This document shows positions 54,460-62,760 of a DNA stretch of 64,000 nt, piece after piece. Below the pieces are notes generated by a model that did not search any database, was not told where the DNA came from, and worked only from the letters and a program-made list of their open reading frames with translations. Numbering within the stretch: position 1 is the first letter of the stretch; every line of letters starts with the position of its first letter. This DNA comes from Streptomyces viridochromogenes DSM 40736 (GTDB taxonomy: Bacteria > Actinomycetota > Actinomycetes > Streptomycetales > Streptomycetaceae). The stretch spans positions 6,541,178 to 6,605,177 of the forward strand of contig NZ_GG657757.1 of the NCBI RefSeq assembly GCF_000158955.1. The letters are read 5' to 3'. The position numbers and the translations under genes are program-made.

Positions 54460-55799
54460 CGGGCGGCCTCCGTGCTCTCCTGGCGAGTGCCGTCGGGGCC
54501 GGTCGTGTGCGTTCCCGCTCCCGGCGCTCCGCCGGACAGGATCCGCAGGGACTCCTCCGACAGGCTCCAGCCGGTGACCTTCTCGGTGCGGGCGACGATC
54601 TCGGGGGCCATGTAGTCCTCCACCGTGATCAGGCGGGAGCCGAAGATGTGGAAGTGCTCCGCCAGGCGGGCATCGCGTGCCGCGCCCTCGAACATGAACG
54701 CCTCGATCTCGTTGAAGGGGCGCGCCAGGGCGTAGTCGGCGATGAGGTGCTGATGGGCGCCGGTCTCGGTGGCGTGCCGCTTCGCGTAGTCGGCGAGCGC
54801 ACCGTCGAGCGGGTCGTCCCCGGTGAGCGCCGGGGCGGTGGCCTCGACCAGCCACGAGGCCGACTGCATGGCCCAGGCGCACCCCACCGCGGAGAGGGGG
54901 TCGCTGGTGAGGGCGGCGTCACCGATCAGGGCGAACCCGGGACCGGAGGGCTGACGGGCGATCAGCGGGTAGTTCACGGTGCCGATGACCTTGGAGATCC
55001 GCTCGGCCTTGTCGATGTCGGGGCCCTCCGGCAACGAGCGGACGAAGTCGAGGTAGGCGCCCTCGATGTCCTCGCGGAAGTCGTCGAGCCGCGCTTTGGA
55101 CACAACGGCGGCGACGACGGTCACCCCGTCCTCGTTGGGCATCACGTAGGCGTTGTCGGGGTCGAGGTAGTAGACACGCGCGGAGGTGCGGCCCTCGGGG
55201 TGGCGCAGCCCGCGGAAGTACGCGAAGTAGCTGAAGCGATGGTTCTCCGCGGTCTCGGACGGGGCACCGGCCAGACGCGCGACCGTGGAGTCCTTGCCGT
55301 CGGCGCCCACGACGAGCGGTGCCCGCAGGTCGAAGGAGCCGTCGGCCGAGGTGCCGGCCACACCGGTCGTCCGGCCGTCCTCCACGAGCAACTCGTTCAC
55401 GGTGTGGCCGAGCCGCAGGTCGACGCCGTCGGTGCCGGCCGCCGTCCGGCGCAGCAACGGGTCGAGCGACTGCCGGCGGACGCTGTAGCCGTGCGGCAGC
55501 ACACCGGGGCCGGTCTCGGCTTCCGGTCTGATCCAGCCCCATTTCGTCCAGTAGTCCGCGGAGTTGCGTATGGCGCCGATGCCGTCGAGGGCGTCGGTCA
55601 AGCCGAGTTCGGATATCACGGGATAGGCCGCGGCCTGTATGTAGTGGGTGCACAGCACCTTGTGGGCGTCCATGCTGGAACGGCGTTCCAGCAGCGCCAC
55701 CCTGGCTCCCTGGCGTGCGTACAGAATCGCCGCCGTACAGCCTGCAACACTCGCCCCATTGATGACGACGTCATAATTTTGGGTCCGGTTTTCTGGCAC
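54456..55799 (-). CDS. FAD-dependent monooxygenase/oxidoreductase
   Basis: A 447-aa flavoprotein. The N-terminal dinucleotide fold is DVVINGASVAGCTAAILYAR (GxSxxG variant), a second FAD motif VVGADGKDSTVARLAG occurs mid-chain, and GFALIGDAALTSDPLSAVGC is the DG/GD motif of class A hydroxylases and geranylgeranyl-reductase-like enzymes. It probably oxidises the polyketide product or a carrier-bound intermediate. No membrane anchor is seen. The GTG start follows GAGAGGTCAG. It lies between the Cys-less KAS III and the SnoaL-ACP gene. Confidence 0.85.
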   Translation of the reverse strand: MPENRTQNYDVVINGASVAGCTAAILYARQGARVALLERRSSMDAHKVLCTHYIQAAAYPVISELGLTDALDGIGAIRNSADYWTKWGWIRPEAETGPGVLPHGYSVRRQSLDPLLRRTAAGTDGVDLRLGHTVNELLVEDGRTTGVAGTSADGSFDLRAPLVVGADGKDSTVARLAGAPSETAENHRFSYFAYFRGLRHPEGRTSARVYYLDPDNAYVMPNEDGVTVVAAVVSKARLDDFREDIEGAYLDFVRSLPEGPDIDKAERISKVIGTVNYPLIARQPSGPGFALIGDAALTSDPLSAVGCAWAMQSASWLVEATAPALTGDDPLDGALADYAKRHATETGAHQHLIADYALARPFNEIEAFMFEGAARDARLAEHFHIFGSRLITVEDYMAPEIVARTEKVTGWSLSEESLRILSGGAPGAGTHTTGPDGTRQESTEAAR

Positions 55800-55853
55800 G
55801 ACTGACCTCTCGTACGTTCTTGGTGAAATACAAGGAGTGAGTTCCCGGGAGGG

Positions 55854-56891
55854 TCAGACGGCCTGAACCACGGCACACGACCAGGTAAAGCCGCCACCGC
55901 CGCCGATCAACACGGCGAATTCACCGGACTCGAGCTCCGGTGACGCGGAGACATGGGCCATATTGGCGAACATGTCACCTGCCCCCAGATGTCCGCTGCC
56001 CTCTCGCTCCCGCAGCGTCTTCCCGGCCACCAGTCCCTCCAGGACGGGCAGATACATCATGTCGAGAACACTGTCACTGAGGCGGGGCAGAGCCACATAG
56101 CGGATACGGCCGTCGCCCGGCTCGAGATCTGCTTCGGCGAGCGCCTTCAGAAGGACAGCGCGCACGCACGCTCGCGCCGACTCGGTGAAGGCGGTGATTC
56201 CCCCGTGCTCCTCCAGGTAAGCCTTCTTGGGTCTTTTGACATCGACACGGCCACCGCGCCAGAGAGGCGCCGGGCTGAAATCGTCCCGACCGCGGTACAT
56301 CGACTCGTACTGGGCGTCCGTCACGAAGGCGAGCGACTTCAGAACGAGTCCGGAACGGGGCCGCCCCGTATCCACACGGCGCAGGAGTGCCGCTGTACCG
56401 GCGTCGCCGTAGACCACTCCGTAGTCCGCGGCCCAGCGGTCGAATCCGGGAGGGCAGAAACGGTCCGCGGTGGTGACCAGCGCGACCTGGGGGCGTGCGT
56501 CCGCGATGAGCTTGTCCACGGCCACGCCGAGTGCCGCGGCGCCCGCGTTGGACATCTGCTGGACGCCGAGCGGGAGTGCGGAGCCGGCTCCGACCCGGGC
56601 GGCGATGTAGTGGGCGGGCGACCAGAAGTCGTGGCCTTGGTGGTACAGCCAGCCGTGCACCACCAGGCCGATGTCACCGGGATCGCACGTCGAGGCGTCG
56701 AGTGCCCGCTCAGCGGCCAGTACCGCCATGTCGGGTGCCGATGTCCCGGACACCGGGACCGCGGTCAGCCCGAGGTCGCGACTCTCCTCGGCGGTGATCC
56801 TGCCCTCCGCCACCATCGCGGACGCCGTCTCACGCTCCTCCGGTAACCATGTCGTCACCGCTTCCAGGACAAGAAGTCCTGCGCCTTTCAT
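55854..56891 (-). CDS. CerJ-like KAS III homologue without the catalytic Cys
   Basis: A 345-aa thiolase-fold protein and first gene of the operon. The nucleophile-elbow region reads GVQQMSNAGAAALG: Ser-Asn replaces the Cys. Near residue 300 is GSGHLGAGDMFANMAHV, the GHLGAGD signature seen in CerJ/ChlB3-type acyltransferases whose triad uses Asp. The expected His motif after ADLEPGDGRI reads YVALPRLSDS, without His. It may be inactive, use Ser as DpsC does, or serve as a chain-length or gatekeeping partner. The ATG follows CGGGGGAATG. The operon promoter must lie in the 360 bp upstream. Confidence 0.75.
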   Translation of the reverse strand: MKGAGLLVLEAVTTWLPEERETASAMVAEGRITAEESRDLGLTAVPVSGTSAPDMAVLAAERALDASTCDPGDIGLVVHGWLYHQGHDFWSPAHYIAARVGAGSALPLGVQQMSNAGAAALGVAVDKLIADARPQVALVTTADRFCPPGFDRWAADYGVVYGDAGTAALLRRVDTGRPRSGLVLKSLAFVTDAQYESMYRGRDDFSPAPLWRGGRVDVKRPKKAYLEEHGGITAFTESARACVRAVLLKALAEADLEPGDGRIRYVALPRLSDSVLDMMYLPVLEGLVAGKTLREREGSGHLGAGDMFANMAHVSASPELESGEFAVLIGGGGGFTWSCAVVQAV

Positions 56892-57248
56892 AAATCATTC
56901 CCCCGTGTAGCTGCACAGGGCGGCTTGGTCGTGCCGCTCCTTTTGCGTGCCGTTTCGCCTGGTCCATGAAACCGCTCACCCATGGAACGTACGGCGGCGT
57001 CCTGTCGATCGTGGCACGTGCCCCTGGCGGGGCCCCGCTCGCTCACTTCACATCTCTTGGTTGCGCGAACCGCCAATCGGTTTACAGCCAACGCCCAACA
57101 GGCGTAGTGACGTCCGTCACAGCAACTGCCGGCCGGTATTCGAGTCGCGGACCGAAGCGGATGCGGAATGCCGTCCTTCGTTTTCCGGGTCCGCTTTTCG
57201 TCGTCGAGGTGGCCGAAACCGGCCGGATGGCGCGGAGTCACCCATGGC
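56892..57248. promoter_or_regulatory. Divergent intergenic region between the PKS operon and the sigma-factor gene
   Basis: About 357 bp without coding character. It should hold the operon promoter (leftward) and the sigma-factor promoter (rightward). Visible features are two inverted repeats (57068-57082; GTGACG/CGTCAC at 57107-57120). On the plus strand there is GGAAC, 16 bases, then TCGAT near 56985-57011, reminiscent of an ECF promoter. None is certain. Confidence 0.45.
57068..57082. promoter_or_regulatory. Inverted repeat AACCG-N5-CGGTT
   Basis: A perfect 5-bp inverted repeat spaced by five bases, within the divergent control region. It is a candidate regulator site; no cognate regulator is encoded in the cluster apart from the sigma factor. 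Confidence 0.35.
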
Positions 57249-57845
57249 ATGATGAAGAAGAGTCGGCCCGCCCATGAGGGTGCGGGCTACGGGGAGACTA
57301 GGTTTTCGGAGATGACCTCAGCGCTTATTCTGCGCAGCACGCACGAATCCGATCGATCGACGGCAATTGCCCACCTCTTCGTCACCTATCGGTCACGTCT
57401 GATCAAGCTCGCCGTCACGTTGGGTGCGGATTCCGATGCAGAGGACATCGTCGCGGAGGCCTTCTATCAGCTCCACAAGAATTGGGATGATTTACGCTCT
57501 CCGGAAGCGGCGGCGGGCTACCTCCGGGCGGTGGTGCGAAACTTGGCCCGGATGAGGTTGCGGCGCCTTGTGATCGCCCGTCGTTACGCGGAGCCCCGGC
57601 TGTGCGAGCCCGTGGTGCGCTCGGCCGAACAGCAGGCCCTGCTGAATAACGATCAGCGGGCGGTGGTCAAGGCCCTCAGAAGGCTCCCTCGCCGTCAATT
57701 CGAGGCGCTGATCCTGAAACACTGGATGAACCTGAAAGAATCGGAAATCGCCGAGACGATGGGCATATCGGTCGGTGCCGTGAAGTCCCATACGTCACGG
57801 GGTATCACACGGCTCTCCCAGATGCTCGAGACGCGGGTCGCGTAA
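57249..57845 (+). CDS. ECF-type RNA polymerase sigma factor, likely cluster regulator
   Basis: About 198 aa. Sigma region 2 spans LFVTYRSRLIKLAVTLGADS, DAEDIVAEAFYQLHKNW and GYLRAVVRNLARMR. Region 4 has LPRRQFEALILKHWMNLKES and EIAETMGISVGAVKSHTSRG. No anti-sigma gene is adjacent. Codon 82 is TTA (57492-57494), so translation should need the bldA tRNA. The codon usage is less G/C-rich than its neighbours, a sign of transfer. The start at 57249 has GGAG 11 bases upstream; the ATG at 57312 is the alternative and has poor spacing. It is divergent from the PKS operon, suggesting it transcribes that operon. Confidence 0.82.
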   Translation: MMKKSRPAHEGAGYGETRFSEMTSALILRSTHESDRSTAIAHLFVTYRSRLIKLAVTLGADSDAEDIVAEAFYQLHKNWDDLRSPEAAAGYLRAVVRNLARMRLRRLVIARRYAEPRLCEPVVRSAEQQALLNNDQRAVVKALRRLPRRQFEALILKHWMNLKESEIAETMGISVGAVKSHTSRGITRLSQMLETRVA

Positions 57846-57848
57846 CCT

Positions 57849-57864
57849 GCCGGCTCCCGCCGGC
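57849..57864 (+). terminator. Hairpin after sigma-factor gene
   Basis: GCCGGC / GCCGGC around a four-base loop, directly after the stop codon. Short but GC-rich. Confidence 0.4.
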
Positions 57865-57935
57865 TGGTCCGCCACCGCTGCCGCTGCCGCGTGACCGCGG
57901 CGACCGCGGCGACCGCCCGGGTCGGGTGCCGGCCG

Positions 57936-58739
57936 TCACTGCCGCCGTTGCAGCAGCGCGAACCGCGCCCCCTCCGGATCCGCCACCGACGCCACCCGGC
58001 CGTGGGCGGTGTCGTGGGCCGGCCTGAGGACGTGTCCGCCCAGGAACACCAGGTGCTCCACGGCGTCGTCGACATCGGCGACCTGGAAGTACGTCACCCA
58101 GTGCGGGCCCCGGTCGCGGGGGAGGGCATGCCCGAGGCCGTGGATGCCGGCGACGGGTTCACCGCCACGGTGCAGGGTCACGTAGTCGAAGCCGGCGGAG
58201 ATAACCGCCTCCTCCTCGTAACCGAACACCGTCCGGTAGAACTTGGCGGCGCTCGCCGACTCGAAGGTCAGCAGCTCGTTCCAGGCGGGTGTGCCGGGGA
58301 CGCCCGAGAGGGCCGGGCCGAGGTGCGCCGCGGCCTGCCAGAGGCCGAAGACCGCGCCGGAGGGGTCGGAGCCGATCGCGAGACGGCCGGTGTCGGCGGC
58401 GTCCAGCGGGCCCACGGCGATGGTGCCGCCGCGGCTGCGCACCGAGTCGGCGGTGAGGTCAGCGTCGGGGGAGGCGAAGTAGGGCGTCCAGGCGAGGGGC
58501 AGATGGCGGTCCGGCGGCAGCAGCCCGATGCCGGCCACCTCGCGCCCGTCGAGCAGCGCGCGCACATACGGGCCGAGTTGCTGGGGGCCCGGCCGGAACT
58601 CCCAGCCGAATAGGGCTCCGTAGAAGTCCTCGGTCGCGGTCAGCCCGTGCACCATCAGGCTCACCCAGCAGGGTGAGCCGGGCGTGTGCCGAGCGGGCGC
58701 TTCGCCGTTCGGGTCGGCGAACTCCCGTGCGTCGGTCAT
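57936..58739 (-). CDS. VOC-superfamily protein (two glyoxalase-like domains)
   Basis: A 267-aa protein made of two vicinal-oxygen-chelate repeats. The first starts GSPCWVSLMVHGLTATEDFY and the second GTPAWNELLTFESASAAKFY. Each ends in a DPxGA(V/R)F-like strand (DPSGAVFGLWQ; DPEGARFALLQ). Such proteins in Streptomyces are often annotated as glyoxalase/bleomycin-resistance relatives with unknown substrate. The His/Glu metal set is incomplete by eye, so enzymatic activity is doubtful. The ATG follows GAGAAGAGAG. I place it outside the biosynthetic cluster because it faces the sigma-factor gene and is of a common core type. Confidence 0.78.
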   Translation of the reverse strand: MTDAREFADPNGEAPARHTPGSPCWVSLMVHGLTATEDFYGALFGWEFRPGPQQLGPYVRALLDGREVAGIGLLPPDRHLPLAWTPYFASPDADLTADSVRSRGGTIAVGPLDAADTGRLAIGSDPSGAVFGLWQAAAHLGPALSGVPGTPAWNELLTFESASAAKFYRTVFGYEEEAVISAGFDYVTLHRGGEPVAGIHGLGHALPRDRGPHWVTYFQVADVDDAVEHLVFLGGHVLRPAHDTAHGRVASVADPEGARFALLQRRQ

Positions 58740-58989
58740 CGTCACTCTCTTCTCGGCCTCGCAAAGGCCGTGCTCTCCGCAGCCCTCGTGGGGCCCGTCC
58801 TGCGGGGCGACCATGCCCGGGAGAATGCCCGAGGTGCGGGTGCTGTCCCTTGCGGCGCGCTTGTGGGCATGTGTCGCTCAGCTGTACAGCATGTGCTTGT
58901 TCCCGTACGCCACGTGATCGCCCCGGTCCGGCCGAGCAGAGTAGCCGGACATGAAGGGCTCGGCCACCCCCGTGCGCGAGGATGGAGCC

Positions 58990-59841
58990 ATGAACGCCAC
59001 CATCTCCGCATCCGACCTCGCGAACGACCTGGCGGCCGCCGTCCCGCCGGTCCTGCTCGACGTCCGCTGGCAGCTCACCGCGGCCAAGGCGGCCGGTGAG
59101 CCGCCGTACGACGGCCGGGCCGAGTACGAGTCAGGGCACCTGCCCGGGGCCGTCTTCGTCGACCTCGACCGGGAGTTGGCCTCCGCGCCGGGTGAGGGCG
59201 GCCGGCATCCGCTGCCGGACCTCGCACGGTTCGGTGCCGCGATGCGCCGGGCGGGCGTGTCGTCCCGGACGCCGGTGGTCGTCTACGACGGCGGTCAGGG
59301 CTGGGCGGCCGCCCGGGCGTGGTGGCTGCTGCGCTGGACGGGCCACCCGGACGTGCGAGTCCTCGACGGCGGGTTGCCGGCCTGGCAGGGGCCGTTGGAG
59401 AAGACCGTGCCGACACCCACGGAGGGCGACTTCGTGCCCGAGCCGGGTGCGGCGGGACTGCTCGACGCCGACGCCGCCGCGGAGTTGGCGCGGTCCGGGG
59501 TGCTGCTGGACGCGCGGGCGGGGGAGCGGTACCGGGGTGAGGTCGAGCCGATCGATCCGGTGGCGGGGCACATCCCGGGCGCGGTGTCGGCGCCCACCAC
59601 GGAGAACGTGGGGCCGGACGGCCGCCTCCTGCCCGCCGAGGAACTGTGCGCGCGTTTCAAGGGGCTTGGCGTGACCGGGGACGAACGGGTCGGCGTGTAC
59701 TGCGGGTCGGGCGTCTCCGCGGCCCACGAGGTCCTCGCCCTGGCGGTCGCGGGTGTTCCGGCGGAGCTGTACGTGGGGTCGTGGTCGGAGTGGTCCTCGG
59801 ACCCTGACCGGCCGGTCGCGGTGGGGGCGGATCCCCAGTAG
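58990..59841 (+). CDS. sseA: Thiosulfate/3-mercaptopyruvate sulfurtransferase (rhodanese tandem)
   Basis: A 283-aa protein with two rhodanese domains. The first is inactive, with Asp and Gly at the loop (VYDGGQGWAAARAWW). The second has the catalytic Cys in VYCGSGVSAAHEV. The loop CGSGVSA is closer to the mercaptopyruvate type (CGSGVTA) than to CRKGVT of classical rhodaneses, so 3-mercaptopyruvate is the likelier sulfur donor. The ATG follows GAGGATGGAG. It is convergent with sepH across a shared terminator. Confidence 0.88.
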   Translation: MNATISASDLANDLAAAVPPVLLDVRWQLTAAKAAGEPPYDGRAEYESGHLPGAVFVDLDRELASAPGEGGRHPLPDLARFGAAMRRAGVSSRTPVVVYDGGQGWAAARAWWLLRWTGHPDVRVLDGGLPAWQGPLEKTVPTPTEGDFVPEPGAAGLLDADAAAELARSGVLLDARAGERYRGEVEPIDPVAGHIPGAVSAPTTENVGPDGRLLPAEELCARFKGLGVTGDERVGVYCGSGVSAAHEVLALAVAGVPAELYVGSWSEWSSDPDRPVAVGADPQ

Positions 59842-59851
59842 GACGGCATGA

Positions 59852-59886
59852 GGAGAGGGCCGCGCCACCAAGGCACGGCCCTCTCC
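59852..59886. terminator. Bidirectional terminator between sulfurtransferase and sepH
   Basis: GGAGAGGGCCG and CGGCCCTCTCC form a perfect 11-bp stem around a 13-base loop between convergent genes. Confidence 0.85.
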
Positions 59887-59921
59887 CCGTCATGCGGCCG
59901 GTGTCAACGCCGTGACCCCGG

Positions 59922-60956
59922 CTACTCCTGCTTCTTGCGCCGCGTCCCGAACACGATCTCGTCCCAGCTCGGGACGGCGGCTCTGCGACCCGGCCGGACA
60001 CCGTCGGCCTCGGCCTGCCGGTCCGTGGATCCGATGAGGCGGTCGCGGTGGCTCCCGACCGAACGCGGCATGAGGACGTCCGCGTAGGCGGAACCGGCCG
60101 AGGCCGCGGGGGCCGGAGGCTCCTCCGCCTCGGGCTCGGCGACGGGCTCCTCCTCGGGCTCCGGCGCCGCGATTTCCGGTACCACCAGGTCGCCGCGGAA
60201 GCTCGGCACCGCCTCCAGCAGGCTGGTCAGCGAGTCCCGTTCACCCGTGGTCTCCTCGGCCGGTTCGGACGCCTGGGCCGGCAGGCTGGGCCGCTCCCGG
60301 TCGGCGGGACGGTCCAGCGGCCGGTCGCGTGGCAGCCGGGCGATCCGCGGGACGAACGGGAAGCTGGGCTCGGGCGCGGCCAGGTCGTCGGACTCGCCGA
60401 TGAGCATGCGCGCCTCGTCGTCGACGGCCTGGACGAGCCGCCGGGGCGGGTCGTACGTCCAGCTCGCCGAGTGCGGCTCGCCCGCGACGCGGTAGACCAG
60501 CAGGACCTCCCACGTGCCGTCGTCGCGACGCCACGAGTCCCACTGGACGGTGTCCTTGTCGACGCCGCGGATCAGCAGCCGCTCCTGCACGGCCTCGCCC
60601 AGCGGCGGGCCGGAGTTCTCACCGGGGCGGCGGACCGGGGTCTTGCGGGCGCGCTCGGCCATGAACGCACGCTCGGCCAGCACCGGCCCCTCGAAACGGC
60701 GGACCCGGTCGACGGGGATGCCGGCGAGCTGCGCGACCTCTTCCGCCGTCGCGCCCGCTCGTATACGTGCCTGGATGTCGCGGGGGCGGAGATGGCTCTC
60801 CACCTCGATCTCGATCTGGCCGAGGCGGGGACGGTCGCCGCGCACGGCGGCGCGGAGCCGTTCGTCGATGGGAAGCGTGTACTCCGTGCTGTCCGCAGCC
60901 TTCAGCACCAGCCGTGTGCCGTCATTCGAGACGGCCACGACACGCAGTTCGGGCAT
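59922..60956 (-). CDS. sepH: Cell-division protein SepH (DUF3071)
   Basis: A 344-aa protein. Residues 1-165 are the DUF3071 domain, starting PELRVVAVSNDGTRLVLKA and including the helix-turn-helix-like GATAEEVAQLAGIPVDRVRR. The rest is a Pro/Glu-rich disordered tail with the conserved end SWDEIVFGTRRK. SepH is known in Streptomyces to bind FtsZ and promote its assembly through this N-terminal domain. The ATG at 60956 follows GGGAGGTCCCC. It is transcribed alone, convergent with the sulfurtransferase gene. Confidence 0.92.
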   Translation of the reverse strand: MPELRVVAVSNDGTRLVLKAADSTEYTLPIDERLRAAVRGDRPRLGQIEIEVESHLRPRDIQARIRAGATAEEVAQLAGIPVDRVRRFEGPVLAERAFMAERARKTPVRRPGENSGPPLGEAVQERLLIRGVDKDTVQWDSWRRDDGTWEVLLVYRVAGEPHSASWTYDPPRRLVQAVDDEARMLIGESDDLAAPEPSFPFVPRIARLPRDRPLDRPADRERPSLPAQASEPAEETTGERDSLTSLLEAVPSFRGDLVVPEIAAPEPEEEPVAEPEAEEPPAPAASAGSAYADVLMPRSVGSHRDRLIGSTDRQAEADGVRPGRRAAVPSWDEIVFGTRRKKQE

Positions 60957-61440
60957 GGGGACCTCCCGGGTGGTGCCTGCCGACGTCACGTGCGTCGCTG
61001 CTTCCGCTAGTCGAGTGTGGCCTGCCCGGGTGCAGCCTGCCACAACCTTGCCGAGTTGCCCGGCGTGTCGGGCACGGGCCCTGGATCGCCGTTATGGCAC
61101 GGTTACCTGTTCGCAACGCTAAGTAACGAACCCTGTCACCCTGTGCAACTAGCCCCCCTCCCGGCGGTCCTTGAAGGCCCCGTACACCCTGATGGGAGAC
61201 CGGGCCCAGGGTTCGCCACAGTACTCCATTTGGGCCACGTGCGTGGATTGGCACGCCGTCCAACTTCTGGCAAGAGGTGCGACTCGGTCGCCCCATGCCC
61301 CCTTTCCGTGATCTTGAACGTGGGGAAGTTCACGTAATCACCAGAAACGGAACGGAGGGGTGCAAGCGGGGTCGGCCACGGAATCCACTCCGGACGCGCA
61401 CGGGAGCGAAGCCCCCGGGAGTGCGCCCCCGGTGCGTCGC
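60957..61440. other. Intergenic region upstream of sepH
   Basis: About 485 bp without a convincing gene; short open frames here have no coding bias. It contains inverted repeats GTTAC...GTAAC (about 61098-61126) and TGAAC-N8-GTTCA (61315-61332). The sepH promoter must lie here but I could not fix it. Confidence 0.5.
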
Positions 61441-62760
61441 CTACGCCCCCAGAACCCGCCGCAAGTAGTCGTTCTGGAACCGCCGATCAGGGTCGAGGCG
61501 GTCCCGCAACGCCGTGAACTCGGCGAAGCGCGGATACACCCGGGAGAAGTACTCGGCGTCCCGGGTGTGGACCTTCCCCCAGTGCGGGCGTCCCTCATGG
61601 GCCGTGAAGATGCGTTCGGCCGCGGTGAAGTACCGCTGGTAGGGCGTGCCCTGGAACATGTGGACGGCGACGTACGCGCTGTCGCGGCCGGAGGCGGTCG
61701 ACAGCGTGATGTCGTCGGCCGGCGCGGTGCGCACCTCCACCGGGAAGCTGACCTTCAGGCCGGAGCGGTCCACCATCGTCCTCAGCTCGCGCAGCACCGC
61801 GGTGACGGCCGCGCGCGGTACGGCGTACTCCATCTCCACGAAACGCACCCGGCGCGGTGACGTGAAGACCTTGTAGGGGATGTCGGTGTACGTCCGCGCG
61901 GACAGGGCCTTGCTGGAGATCTGCGCGATCGCGGGGATCGTGGCGGGCACCGCGCGGCCGACCCAGTTGGCCACCTGGAACACCCCGTTGGAGAGGAACT
62001 CGTCCTCGAACCAGCTCTGGAGCTGGGGCACCGGCTTCTCCGGGCCCGCGCTGCGGTTGTTGCGCTTGGTGTTGGTGTTGCCGGTGTGCGGGAACCAGTA
62101 GAACTCGAAGTGCTCGTTCTCGGTCCACAGTTCCTCGAAGTCCGCGAGGACCCTGTCGAACGGCATCGGCTCCTCACGGGCCGTCAGCAGGAAGAGCGGC
62201 TCGACGGCGAAGGTGATCGCCGTGACGATGCCCAGGGCGCCGAGGCCGAGCCGGGCGGCGGCAAAGACCTCCGGATTCTCCTTCTCGGAGCAGGTGAGGA
62301 CCGAGCCGTCGGCGGTGACCAGCTCCAGGCCCTTGATCTGGGCGGCGATCGAACCGGAGTCGCGCCCCGTGCCGTGCGTGCCGGTGCTGGTGGCCCCGGA
62401 GACCGTCTGCTCCATGATGTCGCCCATGTTCGTCAGCGACAGTCCCTCACGCGCGAGGGCCAAGTTGAGCCTCTTGAGCGGGGTGCCGGCCTCCACCGTG
62501 ACGGTCATGGCGTCGCGATCGATGCCGCGTATGCCGGTCAGCAGCTGAGGACGGATCAACACGCCGTCCGTCGCGGCTATGGACGTGAAGGAGTGCCCGC
62601 TGCCGACGGCCTTCACCCTGAGGCCGTCCTCGGAGGCCCGCCGCACGGCGGCGGCCAGCTCGTCGACGGAGGCCGGGGTGACCTCCCGCGCGGGACGCGC
62701 GGAGACGTTGCCGCCCCAGTTACGCCACGTGCCGTTCTTTCCGTTCGCCGTGCTGCTCAA
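61441..62760 (-). CDS. D-arabinono-1,4-lactone oxidase-like FAD-linked oxidase
   Basis: A 439-aa vanillyl-alcohol-oxidase-family flavoprotein. The FAD-binding domain (1-175) has KAVGSGHSFTSIAATDG and GTHGTGRDSGSIA. The C-terminal ALO domain contains FEFYWFPHTGNT and ends GRPHWGKVHTRDAEYF. It should oxidise an aldono-lactone or sugar alcohol with oxygen; the HWGK motif is typical of ALO and xylitol-oxidase relatives. The TTG start was chosen for its site GGGGAGG. It overlaps the 3' end of the upstream MFS gene by 41 bases, so the two form an operon. Confidence 0.88.
   Translation of the reverse strand: MSSTANGKNGTWRNWGGNVSARPAREVTPASVDELAAAVRRASEDGLRVKAVGSGHSFTSIAATDGVLIRPQLLTGIRGIDRDAMTVTVEAGTPLKRLNLALAREGLSLTNMGDIMEQTVSGATSTGTHGTGRDSGSIAAQIKGLELVTADGSVLTCSEKENPEVFAAARLGLGALGIVTAITFAVEPLFLLTAREEPMPFDRVLADFEELWTENEHFEFYWFPHTGNTNTKRNNRSAGPEKPVPQLQSWFEDEFLSNGVFQVANWVGRAVPATIPAIAQISSKALSARTYTDIPYKVFTSPRRVRFVEMEYAVPRAAVTAVLRELRTMVDRSGLKVSFPVEVRTAPADDITLSTASGRDSAYVAVHMFQGTPYQRYFTAAERIFTAHEGRPHWGKVHTRDAEYFSRVYPRFAEFTALRDRLDPDRRFQNDYLRRVLGA

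Larger units (their letters stand above)
38249..57845. other. Accessory polyketide biosynthetic gene cluster
   Basis: A block of about 19.6 kb lies between thymidine kinase and the VOC protein gene. It consists of one leftward operon of 14 genes, a dehydrogenase relic at its distal end and a divergent sigma-factor gene at its proximal end. It contains a one-module type I PKS, two carrier proteins, dedicated starter-unit enzymes, a phosphopantetheinyl transferase and an exporter. Flanking genes on both sides are core Streptomyces genes, so this is an inserted island. No integrase, transposase or attachment repeat was seen. Confidence 0.85.

Noticed and set aside
38249..57845. Vicenistatin/fluvirucin-like macrolactam cluster
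   Set aside because: The starter genes are similar, but only one extension module is present. There are no VinM/VinJ/VinK-type aminoacyl-transfer or protecting-group genes and no sugar genes.
61017..61440. Short open frames upstream of sepH
   Set aside because: No third-position G/C bias and no similarity to known proteins; best seen as promoter region.
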